Shown piece by piece: positions 47,310-57,410 of a stretch of DNA of 64,000 bases. The notes under the pieces were generated by a model. That model saw nothing but the letters and a program-made list of their open reading frames with translations. It searched no databases and was not told where the DNA came from. A program made the translations under genes and the position numbers. This stretch comes from Amycolatopsis thermalba (GTDB lineage: Bacteria > Actinomycetota > Actinomycetes > Mycobacteriales > Pseudonocardiaceae): positions 1 to 64,000 of the forward strand of contig NZ_PQHW01000019.1 of the NCBI RefSeq assembly GCF_003385215.1. The letters are read 5' to 3'. The number at the start of each line of letters is the position of its first letter. Position 1 is the first letter of the stretch.

Positions 47310-47870
47310 CTAGGAGCTTTTGCGATGGGCGGCGTTGAAGCGCGCCTTCTTCTGGCGATTCCCGCACGTGTTCATGTCACACCACTTGCGGGTGCGGCTC
47401 TGGCTGGTGTCGAAGAAGGCAGCCCTGCAGGTCGCCGATGCGCACAAGGCCAGCCTGCCGTCCCGTTCGCCGGCGATGATGCTGATCGCGTCGGCGGCGA
47501 TCACGCCCAGGGCGTCTTCCACGCGGGTTGCCGAGCTGAGTTGCCATCGCCGCTTGCCCTCGGGCGTCAGGACAGCCGCGGCCCTGCCCTGAGCGCTGCG
47601 GTCGTTGATGACTCGGACAGCGGACGCGGGGAGAGGGTCGTGGAGCGCGGCCGCTGTCGCGGCGGCGTGAATCGATTCCCGTAGTTCCCGGGCGAGTTCG
47701 AGCTGGGCTGTGGTGCAGGACTCCACGGCGAGGCCGCTCACCGCCAGCCAATCGATGAGTCGTTGCGGGACGGGAATGCGCTCCACCGGCTTGCCGTGCC
47801 GCTCCGACAGAGTTCCCGTGAAGGTGGTCGCCAGCACGGGGCCGAGGCGGAAGTCAGGGAACCCACGCAC
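47310..47870 (-). CDS. CGNR zinc-finger regulator
   Basis: A 186-residue ABATE/CGNR protein starting at GTG 47870 (VRGFPDFRLGPVLATTFTGT). The zinc motif is canonical: CASATCRAAFFDTSQSRTRK then WCDMNTCGNRQKKARFNAAH. It is the best conserved of the three CGNR proteins in the window. The start codon sits at the junction with an epoxide hydrolase gene whose own start is missing, so no upstream regulatory region remains. Confidence 0.92.
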   Translation of the reverse strand: MRGFPDFRLGPVLATTFTGTLSERHGKPVERIPVPQRLIDWLAVSGLAVESCTTAQLELARELRESIHAAATAAALHDPLPASAVRVINDRSAQGRAAAVLTPEGKRRWQLSSATRVEDALGVIAADAISIIAGERDGRLALCASATCRAAFFDTSQSRTRKWCDMNTCGNRQKKARFNAAHRKSS

Positions 47871-49000
47871 CCGACGCCGACCTCGACGATCTGCGCGCGC
47901 GACTGGCCGCCGCGCGGCTGCCGGAGGCCGAGACGGTCTACCGGGCCGCGCCCGATCCGCGGCGGTGGGACCAGGGCGTTCCGCTCGCCGACCTCACCGA
48001 GCTCGTGGGCTACTGGCGCACCGGGTACGACTGGCGGTCGTTCGAAGCGCGGCTCAACCGGATCGGCCAGTTCCGCACGACGATCGACGATGTGGGAATC
48101 CATTTCCTGCACCGCCGATCCGCGCGGGCGGATGCCACTCCGCTGATCGTGACGCACGGCTGGCCGGGCAGCGTTGCCGAGTTCATCGACGTGGCGGACG
48201 AGCTGGCGGATCCGGAAGACGCGGACGCGCCGGCGTTCCACGTCGTGGTGCCCTCGCTGCCGGGGTTCGGTTACAGCGACAAGCCGGCCACCACGGGGTG
48301 GGGCACCGAAAAGATCGCGGCCGCCTGGGCGGAGCTGATGGGACGGCTCGGCTACCGCGAGTTCCTGGCCCACGGCGGCGACTGGGGAGGCGTGATCACC
48401 ACGATCCTCGGTGGCCGGTTCCCGGAGCACGTTCTCGGCATCCACACCACGACCGCGCAGGCGCCGCCCGGGCTGACAGCCGACGGGCTGACGGCGGTCG
48501 AGCGCGCGTGGACCGAGGAAACCCACCATTTCTGGCACCACCACGCGGCGTACGCGAAGCAGCAGGCGACCCGACCGCAGACGATCGGCTACTCGCTCGT
48601 CGACTCACCGGTCGGGCTCCTTGCCTGGATCCTGGACAAGTTCGCCGAATGGTCGGACACCGAAGACAGCCCGTTCGAAACGATTTCCCGGGACCGCGTG
48701 CTCGACAACGTCACCCTGTATTGGCTGACGTGGTCCGGCGCGTCATCGGCGCGCATCTACTACGAAAGCCACAACTCGCTGGACCCCGACCTGCGGGTCG
48801 ACGTCCCGTCCGCGATCACGGTGTATCCCCGCGACATCGAGAAGTACCCGCGCCCCTGGGCGCAGCAGCAGCGGTTCCGCCAGATCGTCCGATGGAGGGC
48901 ACCCGAAACCGGGGGACACTTCCCATCGCTGGAGATGCCCGGGTATTTCGTCAAGGACCTGCGAGAGGGTCTCGCGGCAGTGCTGGCCGCTCAGCGCTGA
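47864..49000 (+). CDS. Epoxide hydrolase (alpha/beta fold) lacking its start codon
   Basis: About 378 residues of an EHN-type epoxide hydrolase. The N-terminal EHN domain (DADLDDLRARLAAARLPEAE, YWRTGYDWRSFEARLN) and the catalytic parts are intact: oxyanion-hole HGWPGS, nucleophile Asp in HGGDWGG, and the final His in ETGGHF. No ATG, GTG or TTG exists in frame between the stop near 47819 and GTG 48005. The first ~10 residues appear deleted at the CGNR junction. Translation from GTG 48005 would lose ~45 residues of the EHN domain. It is probably inactive or poorly expressed. Confidence 0.82.
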   Translation, partial: HAPDADLDDLRARLAAARLPEAETVYRAAPDPRRWDQGVPLADLTELVGYWRTGYDWRSFEARLNRIGQFRTTIDDVGIHFLHRRSARADATPLIVTHGWPGSVAEFIDVADELADPEDADAPAFHVVVPSLPGFGYSDKPATTGWGTEKIAAAWAELMGRLGYREFLAHGGDWGGVITTILGGRFPEHVLGIHTTTAQAPPGLTADGLTAVERAWTEETHHFWHHHAAYAKQQATRPQTIGYSLVDSPVGLLAWILDKFAEWSDTEDSPFETISRDRVLDNVTLYWLTWSGASSARIYYESHNSLDPDLRVDVPSAITVYPRDIEKYPRPWAQQQRFRQIVRWRAPETGGHFPSLEMPGYFVKDLREGLAAVLAAQR

Positions 49001-49376
49001 ACCCCGATCCAGCGGTGTAGCCGTGGAGTGCTTCCCATCGGATGTCGTGGGCGGCCGGCCAGAGGTCTGCCACCCAGATTCGTCCGCGATGAGCACTCAC
49101 CAGAGCACTCAAATTCCGCCTGCGCCGCAGCGTGTTGAGGGTGGTGAGTGTGGGCGACGCCCGCCTCTGATGCAGCTACTTGACATAATGTGCATTATCG
49201 GCGACCGCGACAACGTCGGAAAGAGGGGCACAGCGCGGTGAGGTTCGGGTTCGGTGGCGAGGTCGGGCAGCAAAGCGGCCGGACTCGACCGTGATGTCCC
49301 ATTGCGGCGGCGGCTCCCCGCCAAGTGGGTGGTAATCCGCTTGGCGAGCCCTCTCGCCCGTGCTGGGATGCGCCCG
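49001..49376. other. 376 bp intergenic region holding a dif-like site
   Basis: No convincing ORF on either strand. It contains the dif-like XerCD site at 49178-49205, in a short AT-rich patch. No terminator hairpin or promoter could be assigned with confidence for the GNAT gene that follows. Two imperfect CCGCCAAGTGG/CCGCTTGGCGAG elements near 49320-49350 form a weak inverted repeat. Confidence 0.6.
49178..49205 (-). other. dif: dif-like XerC/XerD recombination site
   Basis: On the minus strand: left arm GTCGCCGATAA, 6-base centre TGCACA, right arm TTATGTCAAGT. Compared with E. coli dif, as I recall it, the right (XerD) arm matches 9 of 11, the centre 4 of 6 and the left (XerC) arm 7 of 11. 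The innermost arms ATAA/TTAT are perfectly inverted, and the TTATGTnAAnT XerD-arm pattern is also that of Bacillus. It is intergenic and the only such site I saw in the window. This would mark the chromosome terminus, or be a Xer site used by an integrated element. Confidence 0.75.
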
Positions 49377-50153
49377 ATGGATGCTTCTGAAGTACTCGCT
49401 CTCTTCGACCGTCAGATGCGGCGGGATGCCCTCCCGGACGCACCCGGCGCCCGGATCGAGCGGGTCGGCAAGGTGGTGCGGCAGGTCGGCGCCAAGGGCG
49501 GCTGGAGCGCAGTCGTCTGGTCCGGCCTGGACGCGGCCACGGCGCGGTCGGCGATCGCCGAGCAGGTGCAGTTCTTCGCTGAGCTTGGCCGCGAATTCGA
49601 GTGGAAGCACTACTCGCACGACCAGCCGGACAATCTCGGCGAGCTGCTGCTGGCGGCCGGGTTCGAGGCTGGGTCCGGAGAGGCCCTGATGATTGCCCGG
49701 ATCGCCGACTTGCCCGATGGCGGCGGACTGCCCGAGGGTGTCCGGCTGCATCCGGTGACCACGCCAGCCGACGTGGAGCTCATGCTGTCCGCGCACGAGG
49801 AAGCGTTCGAGACGACCGCGGACTGGCTACGGCCGAGCCTGCTCGACATGCTGGCCGAGAGCCCGGGGACCGTCAGCATGGTCGTCGCGATGGCCGGCGA
49901 CGTGCCGGTCGGCGGGGCGCGGCTGGAACTGCACCCGGGCACTGAGTTCGCCAGCCTCTGGGGCGGTGGCACCGTACCCGCCTGGCGCGGCCGCGGGATC
50001 TACCGGGCGTTGGTTGCACACCGCGTCGAGGTCGCCGCCCAGCACGGCTACCGCTATGTGCAGGTGGACGCCTCCGACGAGAGCCGGCCGATCCTCCACC
50101 GGCTCGGCTTTACCGCTCTGGGCACCACGACCCCGTACGTCTACAAGCCGTAA
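49377..50153 (+). CDS. GNAT family N-acetyltransferase
   Basis: A 258-residue protein with a C-terminal GNAT domain (residues ~120-258). Acetyl-CoA binding is shown by LWGGGTVPAWRGRGIYRALV (the RxxGxG-type loop, here RGRGIY) and the C-terminal YVQVDASDESRPILHRLGF. The N-terminal ~115 residues are a second, diverged GNAT-like lobe. The start is ATG 49377 (MDASEVLALF); ATG 49368 is also in frame. The acceptor substrate is unknown. It converges with the UvrA-like gene. Confidence 0.88.
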   Translation: MDASEVLALFDRQMRRDALPDAPGARIERVGKVVRQVGAKGGWSAVVWSGLDAATARSAIAEQVQFFAELGREFEWKHYSHDQPDNLGELLLAAGFEAGSGEALMIARIADLPDGGGLPEGVRLHPVTTPADVELMLSAHEEAFETTADWLRPSLLDMLAESPGTVSMVVAMAGDVPVGGARLELHPGTEFASLWGGGTVPAWRGRGIYRALVAHRVEVAAQHGYRYVQVDASDESRPILHRLGFTALGTTTPYVYKP

Positions 50154-50174
50154 CCGGCACCGGCTCCCCCGCGC

Positions 50175-52565
<2,391 letters not shown>

Positions 52566-52587
52566 GGGGTCTCCTGGGAGGGTGGGG

Positions 52588-52611
52588 CGTGGCCGGCGGT
52601 CGCCGGCCACG
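52588..52611. promoter_or_regulatory. Intercistronic hairpin between the VOC and UvrA-like genes
   Basis: CGTGGCCGGCG and CGCCGGCCACG form a perfect 11-bp inverted repeat around GT. It lies between the VOC stop and the UvrA-like start. There is no T run, so it may stabilise or process the operon mRNA rather than terminate it. Confidence 0.55.
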
Positions 52612-52619
52612 CGGTGGGG

Positions 52620-53027
52620 TCAGCTCAGCTGCTGGATGCGGACCATGTTGCCCGCGGGGTCGCGGAAGGCGCAGTCGCGCACGCCGTAGGGCTGGTCGAC
52701 CGGCTCCTGGACGACCTCGGCGTCGCGGGCCTGCAGGCGTTCGAAGACGCCGTCGAGGTCCTTGGTGGCGAGGTTGATGCTGGCGAAGGTGCCCTTGGCC
52801 ATCATCTCGGAGATGGCGTTGCGCTCGTCGTCGGTGATGCCGGGGGTGGCCTCCGGCGGGTACAGCACGATGGAGACGTCCTGGCCGGGCGGGCCCACGG
52901 TGATCCAGTGCATGCCGTTGAAGCCGACGTCGTTGCGGACCTCGAAGCCGAGGACGTCGCGGTAGAAGGCGATGGCGGCGTCCCGGTCGTTGTGCGGGAG
53001 GTAGGTGGCGTGAATGCTGATGTCCAT
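52620..53027 (-). CDS. VOC family protein
   Basis: A 135-residue glyoxalase/bleomycin-resistance-fold protein, start ATG 53027. Module one is MDISIHATYLPHNDRDAAIA FYRDVLGFEV; module two FASINLATKDLDGVFERLQA; the C-terminus is CAFRDPAGNMVRIQQLS. It sits between the AraC regulator (10-base gap) and the UvrA-like ATPase. In such a context a drug-binding role like that of bleomycin-resistance proteins is plausible but not shown. Confidence 0.9.
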   Translation of the reverse strand: MDISIHATYLPHNDRDAAIAFYRDVLGFEVRNDVGFNGMHWITVGPPGQDVSIVLYPPEATPGITDDERNAISEMMAKGTFASINLATKDLDGVFERLQARDAEVVQEPVDQPYGVRDCAFRDPAGNMVRIQQLS

Positions 53028-53037
53028 GGCGGCCACA

Positions 53038-53481
53038 CTATTTCCGGGCCGCCGGCGGCGCTTCTCGATTCCTGATCGGTCTGGTGACCTGCTTGGCGAT
53101 GCACGCGGGCATGCCCAGCGTCGCGTCGGCGGCCTGGGCGCGGTAGGCGCTGGGTGGCATGCCGACCAGTTCGGTGAAGCGGGTGCTGAAGGTGCCCAGT
53201 GACGAGCAGCCGACGGCGAAGCAGACTTCGGTGACGCTCAGGTCGCCCCGGCGCAGCAGCGCCATCGCGCGTTCGATGCGCCGGGTCATGAGGTAGGAGT
53301 AGGGCGATTCGCCGTAGGCGCGCTTGAACTCCCGGCTGAGGTGCCCGGCCGAGACGTTCACGCCGCGGGCGAGCGCCTCGACGTCCAGCGGCTGCGCGTA
53401 CTCCCGGTCGATCCGGTCCTTGACGCGGCGCAGCATCGCGAGGTCGCGGAGGCGCTGGGCCTCGCCGGTACTCCTGGTCAC
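53038..53481 (-). CDS. AraC family regulator (DNA-binding domain only)
   Basis: A 147-residue protein with an AraC double helix-turn-helix and almost no sensor domain. GTG 53481 is followed by DLAMLRRVKDRIDREYAQPL, ALARGVNVSAGHLSREFKRA YGESPYSYL and CFAVGCSSLGTFSTRFTELV. Stand-alone AraC domains of this type resemble SoxS/Rob/MarA-like regulators. It is the first gene of the AraC-VOC-UvrA-like unit and probably activates it. Confidence 0.9.
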   Translation of the reverse strand: MTRSTGEAQRLRDLAMLRRVKDRIDREYAQPLDVEALARGVNVSAGHLSREFKRAYGESPYSYLMTRRIERAMALLRRGDLSVTEVCFAVGCSSLGTFSTRFTELVGMPPSAYRAQAADATLGMPACIAKQVTRPIRNREAPPAARK

Positions 53482-53545
53482 CTGCGGAATCGTGCCATAC
53501 CGGGCGCCGCCGCGGAGGCGGAATCGGCGCACCGGCCGTCGCGGT

Positions 53546-53755
53546 TCAGCTCACGGGCCGTTCGAAGGTCACCAGGATGCCTTCGACACCACCCGGCCCG
53601 AGACGGCCCTTCACGTCCGCCGTGGTGATGGCCTTGAGGCGCCAGCCCTGGGCGGCCTGGTCGTTGGGCACCTTCTCCAGCCGGGCGCCTGACATCTTGC
53701 CGCCGATGAGCTTCTCGCGCAGCTCGACCACCTTGTACTCGTACCGCTCCGCCAT
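53546..53755 (-). CDS. DUF4177 domain protein
   Basis: A 69-residue protein from ATG 53755. ERYEYKVVELREKLIG at the start and AAQGWRLKAITTADVKGR with VEGILVTFERP at the end match the small DUF4177 fold (two strands, helix, strands). The tryptophan in the QGWRLK turn is the family's most conserved residue. Function is unknown. Confidence 0.83.
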   Translation of the reverse strand: MAERYEYKVVELREKLIGGKMSGARLEKVPNDQAAQGWRLKAITTADVKGRLGPGGVEGILVTFERPVS

Positions 53756-53800
53756 GCCGACGATCATCCCGGCCCGCGGCGGTGGTGTCGACCCGGTGGG

Positions 53801-54172
53801 TCAGCGCAGCCGTTCCAGGTCGCGGGCCGTTTCGGCGAGTTCGCGGGCCATGCGGCGCAGCTCGCCGGCGTCGGCGCCGTCGTCGGCAGCGGTGACGACG
53901 TCCTCGGCGGCGCAGCGCAGCTGGAACAGGCGGTCCTGCAGCGCGGTCAGCTCGGTGTCGGACAGCACGACGGCGTCTTCGGGCAGCCCGGTGCGCTGGA
54001 CCGCGACCCGGCGTTCGTAGGCGCGTTGCCGGCAGGACTGCCCGCAGTACCGTCGCCGGCGGCCGGTGCTGCCCTGTTCGATCGGCCTGCCGCACCATCC
54101 GCAGTGCAGGACGGCGCCCGCCCGCCGCCGGCGTGGGGCCACCGCCTCGATCTGGTCCACCTGTCCGCTCAC
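53801..54172 (-). CDS. Zinc-finger-like hypothetical protein
   Basis: A 123-residue protein from GTG 54172. Residues ~23-47 form a four-cysteine motif (LHCGWCGRPI, RRRYCGQSCRQRAYERR), similar to the treble-clef-like finger of small actinobacterial DNA-associated proteins. The C-terminal half is helical (DTELTALQDRLFQLRCAAED, LRRMARELAETARDLERL). It is divergent from the GDPD gene. Function unknown; nucleic-acid binding is plausible. Confidence 0.75.
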   Translation of the reverse strand: MSGQVDQIEAVAPRRRRAGAVLHCGWCGRPIEQGSTGRRRRYCGQSCRQRAYERRVAVQRTGLPEDAVVLSDTELTALQDRLFQLRCAAEDVVTAADDGADAGELRRMARELAETARDLERLR

Positions 54173-54238
54173 GCAGCAGACCCTAACCGGCCACTCCGCA
54201 CTCATGCCTCGGCCACGCCGATGCCGCACACTGGTCGG

Positions 54239-55024
54239 GTGCAGATCAACCACCCGTACCTGAGCGGCACCCTGCCCCGCGCGTTCGCCCACCGCGGCTG
54301 GCACCTGGACGAGCTGGACGGGCTGGAGAACTCGCTTCCCGCGTTCCAGCGCGCGGCCGCCGAGGGCTACGCCTACGTCGAGACCGACGTGCACGCCACG
54401 GCCGACGGTGTGGTCGTGGTCCACCACGACGCCCTGCTGGACCGCACGACCGACGCGCACGGCCCGATCGCGAAGCAGACGTGGAAGGCCGTGCGGCAGG
54501 CCAAGATCGGCGGCCGCACGCCGGTGCCGCGCCTGGAGGACGTGCTGGAGGAACTCCCCCAGACCCGGTTCAACATCGACATCAAGAGCGGCCGGGCGGT
54601 CGTGCCGTTCGTGAAGACGATCGAGCGGATGGGCGCGTTCGACCGGGTCGCGGCGGCCGCGTTCTCCGACACCCGGCTGGCCGCGATCCGCAAGCTGGCG
54701 GGGCCGAAGCTGATCACGTCGATGGGGCCGCGATCGGCGGCCGTGCTGTGGGCCAGCGGGTGGCTGCTGTGGGCGCGGCTGGGCTTCCTGTGCCGGGGCG
54801 AGATGGCGCAGGTGCCCTCCCGGCAGGGCGCGATGACGGTGATCGACCGCGGGTTCGTGCGCAGCGCCGAGCGGGCCGGCGCCGAGGTGCACGCCTGGAC
54901 GATCAACAACCGGGCCCACATGGAGCGGCTGCTGGACCTGGGTGTGCACGGCATCGTCACGGACCGGCCGGACGTGCTGCGCGAGGTGCTCACCGAGCGC
55001 GGCGCCTGGCCACCGGCGACCTAG
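54239..55024 (+). CDS. Glycerophosphodiester phosphodiesterase
   Basis: A 261-residue GDPD-family TIM barrel that releases glycerol-3-phosphate from glycerophosphodiesters. Catalytic elements: AFAHRGWH (His-Arg), ENSLPAF, YVETDVHATADGVVVVHHD with the metal-binding Glu/Asp and second His, and VHAWTINNRAHM at the C-terminus. GTG 54239 is chosen; ATG 54221 is also possible. No signal peptide, so it is cytoplasmic. Its end overlaps the convergent Rpf gene by four bases. Confidence 0.92.
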   Translation: MQINHPYLSGTLPRAFAHRGWHLDELDGLENSLPAFQRAAAEGYAYVETDVHATADGVVVVHHDALLDRTTDAHGPIAKQTWKAVRQAKIGGRTPVPRLEDVLEELPQTRFNIDIKSGRAVVPFVKTIERMGAFDRVAAAAFSDTRLAAIRKLAGPKLITSMGPRSAAVLWASGWLLWARLGFLCRGEMAQVPSRQGAMTVIDRGFVRSAERAGAEVHAWTINNRAHMERLLDLGVHGIVTDRPDVLREVLTERGAWPPAT

Positions 55025-55692
55025 CGCGGCGGCTTGCCCTCCCACGCCGCGTTCCACGTCTTGGGGCCCAGGCGCCCGGAGTCGTTGATGCCGTTGGCGC
55101 GTTGCAGGTCCAGGACGGCGTCGCGGGTCTTGTCGTAGTAGCAGCCGGTGCCGGTGAAGCCGTAGCCGAAGGCGTTCATCCGCAGCTGGAAGGTCTTGAG
55201 GGCCTCGGCGCAGTCGCCGTAGGCGTAGACGACTCCGGGCCAGGCGGGTTTGGTCACCGGCGCCGGGGCGGGGACTCCGCCGCCGCCGATGTAGGCGCTC
55301 TCGGCGTAGCTGGGGACGCGTTTGCTGCGGGCGTCCTTGTCGTTGCGCAGCCCGAGCATGCCGGCGCACTCCCAGGGCTGCCAGCCGCGCATGCGGTAGA
55401 GGTAGAGCGCCCGGTAGTCCTGCTCGGCGGGGGTGGCGAGGTCGGGGCGGCCCTTGCCGCCGACGCTGCGCCAGGTGGGCAGGTCGAACTGGTAGGCGCC
55501 GTAGTAGCCGTTGCCGGTGTTGACCGAGTAGCGGTTGCTGGACTCGCACATGCGCAGCTTCAGCCAGGTCGCCGCGCTCGGGTCGGCCGCCGCGGACGGG
55601 GCGGTGACCACCTGGACCCCCAGGGCGAGCAGCACCGCGAGCACGAGCCCGGCGCTCGCGCGGGCCGGGGGTCTCCACCGGGGCTTTCTCAT
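55021..55692 (-). CDS. Resuscitation-promoting factor-type transglycosylase
   Basis: A 223-residue secreted protein. A signal peptide is clear (basic RKPRWRPPAR, hydrophobic LVLAVLLALGVQVVT, cleavage near APSAAA-DP). The Rpf domain follows (WLKLRMCESSNRY with the catalytic Glu, then GNGYYGAYQFDLPTWRSVGG). Residues ~150-223 are a peptidoglycan-binding-like repeat (ALKTFQLRMNAFGYGFTGTG, DLQRANGINDSGRLGPKTWN). It cleaves peptidoglycan and stimulates regrowth from dormancy in relatives. Start ATG 55692. I saw no convincing riboswitch in the 238 bp upstream. Confidence 0.92.
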   Translation of the reverse strand: MRKPRWRPPARASAGLVLAVLLALGVQVVTAPSAAADPSAATWLKLRMCESSNRYSVNTGNGYYGAYQFDLPTWRSVGGKGRPDLATPAEQDYRALYLYRMRGWQPWECAGMLGLRNDKDARSKRVPSYAESAYIGGGGVPAPAPVTKPAWPGVVYAYGDCAEALKTFQLRMNAFGYGFTGTGCYYDKTRDAVLDLQRANGINDSGRLGPKTWNAAWEGKPPR

Positions 55693-55930
55693 GCGGCCAC
55701 CGTAAGTTTGGACATCAGGAACCACAACTGTCACAACAAGCCCATCAGCATCACCGGCACCACCCGCCGGCCGGCCCCCGCCTCGCGCGCGGACCTGCGA
55801 ACACCCCGGAAAACCGGACAAAGTGCTCCCCTTAGCGCCACTCCCCTGTCATCGGCACCCGGAGGCGGCGGCTCCGCTGTTTTCACCCGATCAAGGGAGC
55901 CGTCGGCGGGGCTGGATAGGGTCGTCGGTC

Positions 55931-56686
55931 GTGACCACCCCTGTCGACTCCGATCCCGACCCGACCGACGCCCTGTCCCCGCTGCCCTCGCGCAACGGCT
56001 CGGGCGTGCCGGCGCGGGGCAGGCTGCGGTTCTGCTACGGACCGATGGACTGCGGCAAGTCCACGCTGGCGCTGCAAATCGACCACAACCACGCGCGGCA
56101 GGGCCGGCGCGGGATGCTGCTGGTGCGGCACGACCGCTCGGGCGAGCCGCGGATCAGCAGCCGGATCGGGATCACGCGCGGGGCGACCGAGGTGGGCGCG
56201 GACACCGACCTGCGGCAGCTGGTCCGCCGCGAGTGGGTCGCCGGGCGGCACCTGGACTACCTGATCGTGGACGAGGCGCAGTTCCTGTCCGCCGAGCAGG
56301 TCGAGCAGCTGGCCGAGCTGGCCGACGAGGTGTCCCTGGACGTGTACTGCTTCGGCATCGCCACCGACTTCCGCGGCCGGCTCTTCCCGGGCGCGCGGCG
56401 GCTGTTCGAGCTGGCCGACGAGCTGCAGCCGGTGCAGGTGGAGGTGCTGTGCTGGTGCGGCGCGCCGGGGCGGTTCAACGCCCGGGTGGCTGACGGGGAG
56501 GTCCTCCGGGAGGGGGACACGGTGGTGGTCGCCGACACCGTTCCGGGGGTAGTTGAAAACACAAGTTCACCACACTGGGAGACGGAAGTGGCTACGTTGC
56601 GTTATCAAGTATTATGCCGCCGCCACTTCCGGCTCGGCGACCTCGGGCCCGCGACACCACGGCATGGTCAGCTACGACTGACCTGA
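55931..56686 (+). CDS. tdk: Thymidine kinase (class II)
   Basis: A 251-residue thymidine kinase that phosphorylates salvaged thymidine. GTG 55931. The P-loop is GPMDCGKST (37-45), the Walker B-like LIVDEAQF follows near residue 118, and the zinc lid has CWCGAPGRFNARV with a later LCRRH. Codons 207-228 (56549-56614) are strikingly unlike the rest: GTA, GAA, ACA, AGT, TCA, CCA, TTG, CAA and a TTA leucine codon at 56612. TTA needs the rare bldA-type tRNA in streptomycetes, so translation may be limited by it here too. Confidence 0.92.
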   Translation: MTTPVDSDPDPTDALSPLPSRNGSGVPARGRLRFCYGPMDCGKSTLALQIDHNHARQGRRGMLLVRHDRSGEPRISSRIGITRGATEVGADTDLRQLVRREWVAGRHLDYLIVDEAQFLSAEQVEQLAELADEVSLDVYCFGIATDFRGRLFPGARRLFELADELQPVQVEVLCWCGAPGRFNARVADGEVLREGDTVVVADTVPGVVENTSSPHWETEVATLRYQVLCRRHFRLGDLGPATPRHGQLRLT

Positions 56687-56830
56687 ACGGATCAGCCGCT
56701 CCCCCGCACGGGGGAATATGCCGAGAAGAGCACCACATCCGCGTCACGTCGCGCGCCGAATCACCTCTCAACAGAGGAAGCTGTTGCCGAGGGGTGACGC
56801 AGCTCATCGTGAGTAACGACATGGTGCGGT

Positions 56831-56858
56831 GGGAATTCCCAGTTGCCAGTAGCCGTTG
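56831..56858 (+). promoter_or_regulatory. Sigma-R (thiol-oxidative stress) type promoter of rbpA
   Basis: GGGAAT (56831-56836), exactly 18 bases, then GTTG (56855-56858), 56 bases upstream of the rbpA ATG. This fits the SigR consensus GGAAT-N18-GTT. In Streptomyces rbpA is a known SigR target, which supports the call. Confidence 0.83.
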
Positions 56859-56914
56859 CATAGGGTGAGCATCACCCTGGCTCTAGACCCGGAGCCGACT
56901 GAAAGGACGTCATC

Positions 56915-57262
56915 ATGGCCGACCGTGTTCTCCGTGGAAGCCGGCTGGGAGCGGTCAGCTACGAGACCGACCGCAATCACGATCTGGCCCCGCGCCGGAC
57001 GGTGCGTTACGCGTGTCCGAAGAACCACGAGTTCGAGGTGCCCTTCTCCGACGACGCCGAGATCCCCTCGGTGTGGGAGTGCCGCCTGCACGGCAGCGAG
57101 TCCGAGATCGTCGATGGCGCGCAGCCCGAGCAGAAGAAGGTCAAGCCGCCGCGCACGCACTGGGACATGCTGCTCGAGCGGCGGAGCATTCCCGAGCTCG
57201 AGGAACTGCTGAACGAGCGTCTCGCTGAGCTGAAGGGACGGCGTACGTCCAAGTCGGCGTAG
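56915..57262 (+). CDS. rbpA: RNA polymerase-binding protein RbpA
   Basis: A 115-residue actinobacterial transcription factor that binds the principal sigma factor and RNA polymerase and stabilises open complexes. ATG 56915 follows AAAGGA. The N-terminal tail (ADRVLRGSRLGAVSYETDRN) is followed by the core domain with YACPKNHEFEVPFSDDAEIP, the basic linker QKKVKPPRTHWDMLLERRS and the C-terminal sigma-interaction helix IPELEELLNERLAELKGRR. A sigma-R-type promoter lies upstream and a terminator downstream. Confidence 0.97.
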   Translation: MADRVLRGSRLGAVSYETDRNHDLAPRRTVRYACPKNHEFEVPFSDDAEIPSVWECRLHGSESEIVDGAQPEQKKVKPPRTHWDMLLERRSIPELEELLNERLAELKGRRTSKSA

Positions 57263-57286
57263 CGCTCCTGCCTCTCCCACCACACC

Positions 57287-57321
57287 GAAGGCCCCCGTGT
57301 CCTCCCGCCACGGGGGCCTTC
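57287..57321 (+). terminator. Terminator-like hairpin after rbpA
   Basis: GAAGGCCCCCGTG (57287-57299) pairs perfectly with CACGGGGGCCTTC (57309-57321) around a 9-base loop, 24 bases past the rbpA stop. It has only a short T content after the stem. The strong GC stem is a typical actinobacterial terminator. Confidence 0.8.
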
Positions 57322-57410
57322 GCCTGTGCCGGCCCCGGTGGGTCCAGCCCCACCGGGGTGTGGGCCTGGACCGGTACTGCCGGCACGGCGGCCCGCATAG
57401 CGTCGCCGGA

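Noticed and set aside
55693-55930. Possible c-di-AMP (ydaO-type) riboswitch upstream of the Rpf-like gene, as known for some actinobacterial rpf genes.
   Set aside because: I could not find the conserved ydaO core or a convincing set of stems in these 238 bases. A covariance-model search would decide.
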